NCBI GenBank assembly: GCA_017408325.1
Contig: JAFQUW010000066.1
Coordinates: forward strand, 1 to 8,845
DNA: 8,845 bases
Reading direction: 5' to 3'
From: Clostridia bacterium
GTDB lineage: Bacteria; Bacillota; Clostridia; Oscillospirales; SIG627
Shown here: piece after piece, positions 7,047 through 8,845 of the stretch
How the letters are laid out: every line of letters starts with the position of its first letter
Position numbering within the stretch: position 1 is the stretch's first letter
Made by a program: the position numbers and the translations under genes
Notes under the pieces: generated by a model
Told to the model about the DNA's origin: nothing
Seen by the model: the letters and a program-made list of their open reading frames with translations, nothing else
Databases searched by the model: none

Positions 7047-7053
7047 CAAAGTC

Positions 7054-7082
7054 TTTTCTTTTCACCGCTTCTGTGCTATATA
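7054..7082 (+). promoter_or_regulatory. Possible promoter of the metallophosphatase gene
   Basis: TATATA at 7077-7082 is preceded by TGC, making an extended -10 element. The matching -35 position (7054-7059, TTTTCT) is poor, so this depends on the extended -10. It would start transcription close to 7089, about 25 bases before the GTG start. Confidence 0.4.
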
Positions 7083-7113
7083 TATTAGAAAGCGAACTTT
7101 CATGGAGGGCAAC

Positions 7114-7824
7114 GTGGCAACATACGTGACGAGCGACCTGCACGGGCTGTCGCTTCCCCGCTTTCTCGCGCTGCTAGAGAAGGCGAACTTTTCCGACGCG
7201 GACACGCTCTACGTCCTCGGCGACGTCATCGACCGCGAGGGCGACGGCGGCGTCGCGGTGTTGGAATGGCTGTCTCTGCAGGAAAACGCTGTTCTTCTGC
7301 TCGGAAACCACGAAGAGGTGCTTCTCGCCTGCGAATTTGCCTTTGACGAAATCACCGAGGAAGGCGCGGACGCCCTCACGGGCGAGATGCTTGAGACGCT
7401 GATGACCTATTCGCGCGAAGGGGGCGACGTGACGCTCCGTGCATTGCGCCGTCTGGCGCGACGCGACCCCGCGCTCGTGCGCGGTCTCTTTGACTACCTG
7501 CGCGACGCGCCGCTCTACGAAACGGTGCAGGCAGGCGGACGCGAATTTTTTCTCTGTCACGCAGGGCTCGGAAATTTCGACGCCCGAAAACGTCCCGACG
7601 ACTACAGCGTCGACGAACTGCTCTGGGCAAGGCCGACGCTTTTCGACCGTTATTTCGACGACGTCATCACCGTCTTCGGGCACACGCCGACCGCCCTTCT
7701 CGACCCGAAAAGCGCGGGGCGCGTTCTCTTCACCGACACGTGGATCGACGTCGACGTCGGCGTGGCAAGCGGTTTTCCCGCCGTGTTGCTTTGTCTCGAC
7801 GACCTTTCGGTGATCACGGAATAA
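7114..7824 (+). CDS. PPP-family metallophosphoesterase (serine/threonine phosphatase-like)
   Basis: The gene encodes 236 residues with all the motifs of the calcineurin-like PPP superfamily in order: SDLHG (7-11, D8 and H10), GDVIDRE (36-42, D37, D40, R41), GNHE (64-67), CHAG (148-151, H149) and GHTP (189-192, H190). These bind two metal ions and the substrate phosphate. Members at this length are PrpA/PrpE-type protein phosphatases or Ap4A hydrolases of the ApaH type; the sequence does not decide between them. The ring of motifs is intact, so it should be active in the cytoplasm. The GTG at 7114 was chosen because GGAGGG lies 4 bases upstream and the family begins 'M-A-x-Y-x-x-S-D-x-H-G'. 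An in-frame ATG at 7102 sits inside that ribosome binding site and has only a weak site of its own. It is divergent from the GT-C operon. Confidence 0.92.
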   Translation: MATYVTSDLHGLSLPRFLALLEKANFSDADTLYVLGDVIDREGDGGVAVLEWLSLQENAVLLLGNHEEVLLACEFAFDEITEEGADALTGEMLETLMTYSREGGDVTLRALRRLARRDPALVRGLFDYLRDAPLYETVQAGGREFFLCHAGLGNFDARKRPDDYSVDELLWARPTLFDRYFDDVITVFGHTPTALLDPKSAGRVLFTDTWIDVDVGVASGFPAVLLCLDDLSVITE

Positions 7825-7887
7825 CGGATCCCCGCCCCTTTCTTTTTCGACTGTGATTTTGTTACAGAATTCGCGCGCTCTTCGGGG

Positions 7888-7893
7888 TATACT
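7888..7893 (+). promoter_or_regulatory. Possible -10 element of the thioredoxin gene
   Basis: TATACT lies 48 bases before the thioredoxin ATG in the 117-base gap after the phosphatase. No good -35 is seen at 17 bases; TTACAG at 7862-7867 is 20 bases away. A short inverted repeat (TCGGGG 7882-7887, CCCCGA 7915-7920) flanks the expected start of transcription and may be chance. No terminator hairpin is visible after the phosphatase stop. Confidence 0.4.
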
Positions 7894-7941
7894 ATTCTCA
7901 GAAATAAAAACACCCCCCGACTCGAAAGGAAGGTTTTCAAC

Positions 7942-8250
7942 ATGGCAGTCAAACACGTAACGCAAAGCAATTTTCATGAACTTTTAAACGAATCCCGACC
8001 CGTCCTCGTCGACTTTTACGCGACGTGGTGCGGACCGTGCAAGATGCTCTCCCCCGTCCTCGACCGCCTCGCTTCCGAACACGGCGAATACGTCTTCGCA
8101 AAGGTCAACGTCGACGAAGAGGGCGCCCTTGCCGAACAGTTCGGCGTCGCCTCAATCCCGACTCTCGTCGTACTCAAAGACGGAAAAGAGGTCCGCCGTG
8201 CCCTCGGCGCCATGCCGGCCGCCCGCGTCCTCTCCCTGGTGGAAGAGTAA
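7942..8250 (+). CDS. trxA: Thioredoxin
   Basis: This is a full-length classical thioredoxin of 102 residues, a cytoplasmic dithiol-disulfide reductase. The active site WCGPCK has W29, C30 and C33. The buried acid D24 (VDFYATW) and the cis-proline P73 (ASIPTL) are present, and the FGV-x-S-I-P-T-L-V-V-L-K-D-G segment (67-81) is typical. There is no signal peptide, so it acts in the cytoplasm. AAGGAAGG (7926-7933) gives a good ribosome binding site 8 bases before the ATG. It appears to have its own promoter and is followed 10 bases later by a terminator, so it is probably transcribed alone. No thioredoxin reductase gene is adjacent. Confidence 0.96.
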   Translation: MAVKHVTQSNFHELLNESRPVLVDFYATWCGPCKMLSPVLDRLASEHGEYVFAKVNVDEEGALAEQFGVASIPTLVVLKDGKEVRRALGAMPAARVLSLVEE

Positions 8251-8259
8251 CGCCAAACG

Positions 8260-8291
8260 AAAAAACCACCGGCAAATGCGGTGGTTTTTCT
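8260..8291. terminator. Bidirectional terminator between thioredoxin and the ribbon-helix-helix gene (copy 1)
   Basis: Arms AAAAACCACCG (8261-8271) and CGGTGGTTTTT (8279-8289) enclose a 7-base loop. It serves the thioredoxin gene on the plus strand and the ribbon-helix-helix gene on the minus strand, whose stop codon starts two bases beyond the right arm. It is nearly identical to the hairpin at 8781-8811; one extra G here breaks the inner GC pair. Confidence 0.9.
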
Positions 8292-8467
8292 TATTCTTCG
8301 TTTGTCTCGCGCTCGCGCAGAGCGTAACGGCAACACTGCAGTACCAAGAGATTAAACGAGATCCCTTCCTGCTGTGCCACCTCGGCAAGCTCCTCGAAGA
8401 GGCTTTCCGTAAACCGGATCGTGCGCGGCACGTTTGCACCTTTGAGTTCTTTGTCGACTTGAAACAT
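8291..8467 (-). CDS. Small ribbon-helix-helix DNA-binding protein
   Basis: The gene encodes 58 residues. The beta-strand VPRTIRFT (13-20) is followed by helix SLFEELAEVAQQEG (22-35) and helix SFNLLVLQCCRYALRER (37-53), the strand-helix-turn-helix layout of Arc/MetJ/CopG-type repressors, which bind DNA as dimers through the strand. Such proteins are antitoxins or small regulators, and this form with VLQCCRYAL is typical of small clostridial members. The ATG at 8465-8467 is favoured; a GTG one codon upstream is possible, with AAAGG before both. The longer frame to 8539 would cover an AT-rich leader and is unlikely. No toxin gene follows it: the terminator is directly at its stop. It is divergent from an AbrB-like gene across a 114-base region and could regulate both. 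Confidence 0.8.
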   Translation of the reverse strand: MFQVDKELKGANVPRTIRFTESLFEELAEVAQQEGISFNLLVLQCCRYALRERETNEE

Positions 8468-8493
8468 CACATATCCCGCCTTTCCTCTTTTGA

Positions 8494-8533
8494 TTATCAC
8501 CAAAAATGGAACTAAAAATATAACCAAAAGCGG
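8494..8533. repeat. Pair of direct repeats in the divergent regulator intergenic region
   Basis: TTATCACCAAAAATGG (8494-8509) and ATATAACCAAAAGCGG (8518-8533) share ACCAAAA followed after two bases by GG, and start 24 bases apart. They lie between the two small regulator genes, beside the -35 of the plus-strand promoter, and would suit an operator bound by the ribbon-helix-helix or AbrB-like protein. The rest of the gap shows no other structure. Confidence 0.4.
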
Positions 8534-8562
8534 TTGCATAAAGGTTTCGCTTGTGTTATACT
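8534..8562 (+). promoter_or_regulatory. Promoter of the AbrB-like gene
   Basis: TTGCAT (8534-8539) and TATACT (8557-8562) are 17 bases apart, and TG at 8554-8555 makes an extended -10. The start of transcription would be near 8569, so the leader is very short, with the ribosome binding site GGGGGA at 8572-8577. Confidence 0.65.
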
Positions 8563-8581
8563 GTCCGAAAAGGGGGATTTT

Positions 8582-8773
8582 ATGATACGAAAGCTTGGGG
8601 TTCTTTCGTGTGTTTCATTGCCGAAAGAGGTTTGCGAACATCTGGAGCTTTTGCCCGGGGATTGCGTGGAGTTTATTCCCTTGGAAAACGGCGTTCTGCT
8701 TTGCAAAACGAAGGAAGAAGAGCCTGTTTTTTGTGATCGAAAAACTCCGATCAAGCCCTCTTTGTTCGATTGA
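8582..8773 (+). CDS. Small AbrB/MazE-type (SpoVT-AbrB) DNA-binding protein
   Basis: The gene encodes 63 residues. SLPKEVCEHLELLPGDCVEF (12-31) followed by ENGVLLCK (35-42) is the swapped-hairpin AbrB pattern 'LPKxxxxxLxLxxGDxVxF...xNGxxLxK', found in transition-state regulators and in MazE-like antitoxins. These bind DNA as dimers. The C-terminal tail (43-63) is acidic then basic and could contact a partner. The ATG at 8582 follows GGGGGA at a suitable distance; an in-frame upstream ATG at 8534 lies in the -35 element and is excluded. No toxin gene follows before the terminator 8 bases downstream. It is divergent from the ribbon-helix-helix gene. Codon use looks less GC-rich than in the metabolic genes of the window. 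Confidence 0.82.
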   Translation: MIRKLGVLSCVSLPKEVCEHLELLPGDCVEFIPLENGVLLCKTKEEEPVFCDRKTPIKPSLFD

Positions 8774-8780
8774 TCGTTAT

Positions 8781-8811
8781 AAAAAACCACCGCAAATGCG
8801 GTGGTTTTTCT
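8781..8811. terminator. Intrinsic terminator after the AbrB-like gene (copy 2)
   Basis: Perfect 12-base arms AAAAACCACCGC (8782-8793) and GCGGTGGTTTTT (8798-8809) around AAAT. It starts 8 bases after the stop codon and is nearly the same sequence as the hairpin at 8260-8291. Confidence 0.92.
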
Positions 8812-8821
8812 GTTCTTTTCT

Positions 8822-8845
8822 TTCTTCTTTCAAGAGAAAGAAGAA
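8822..8845. repeat. Inverted repeat running off the window edge
   Basis: TTCTTCTTTC (8822-8831) and GAAAGAAGAA (8836-8845) are perfect 10-base arms around AAGA. The right arm reaches the end of the window, so the full structure cannot be judged. It may be a second hairpin or the terminator of a gene coming from the other side. Confidence 0.45.

Noticed and set aside
6915..7049. 45-residue N-terminal extension of the large membrane protein
   Set aside because: It would begin upstream of the strong promoter at 6946-6974, and the GTG at 6914 has a better ribosome binding site.
7882..7920. TCGGGG...CCCCGA inverted repeat around the thioredoxin start of transcription
   Set aside because: The arms are only six bases with a 27-base gap, which is easily chance in this composition.
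8291..8773. Classical toxin-antitoxin pair
   Set aside because: Both proteins have DNA-binding antitoxin-type folds, they are divergent instead of co-transcribed, and no toxin fold is seen in this segment.

Overview
The window looks like the chromosome of a moderately GC-rich Bacillota (Clostridia-type, probably gut-associated) bacterium. The pointers are strong GGAGG-type Shine-Dalgarno sites, GTG and TTG starts, AT-rich intergenic promoters of the TTGAAA/TATAAT type, and protein families common in Clostridia (FldA/HadA-like CoA-transferase, small ribbon-helix-helix and AbrB-like regulators). This is inferred from style; no taxonomic marker gene is present. Coding density is high, no stretch over 300 bases lacks a gene, and no tRNA, rRNA, CRISPR array or transposase was seen.

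Region 1 (1-3398, + strand) is a tight set of four genes: the end of a membrane protein with a PH-like domain, a family III (CaiB/BaiF) CoA-transferase, a NeuD/PglD-type hexapeptide sugar acyltransferase, and an integral-membrane acyltransferase-3 protein. It ends at a perfect bidirectional hairpin terminator (3369-3398). A plausible but unproven reading is acyl-CoA activation followed by acylation of a sugar or surface glycan.

Region 2 (3409-6974, - strand) is a three-gene operon with a clear promoter (TTGAAA, 17 bases, TATAAT). It encodes a 686-residue polytopic membrane protein resembling a GT-C glycosyltransferase, a UbiA-family enzyme whose motifs match polyprenyl-phosphate phosphoribosyltransferase (the mycobacterial UbiA/Rv3806c type), and a HAD phosphatase with all four HAD motifs. 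The set parallels the mycobacterial neighbourhood of aftB, ubiA and Rv3807c. It suggests synthesis of a lipid-linked pentose donor, dephosphorylation, and transfer to a surface polymer. This is the most interesting system in the window.

Region 3 (6975-8845) holds a PPP-type metallophosphatase diverging from region 2, a classic thioredoxin (WCGPCK), and two tiny divergent regulators: a 58-residue ribbon-helix-helix protein and a 63-residue AbrB/MazE-like protein. The two regulators are bracketed by two nearly identical terminator hairpins (8260-8291 and 8781-8811) differing by one base, and the base composition is visibly AT-richer here than in the rest of the window.
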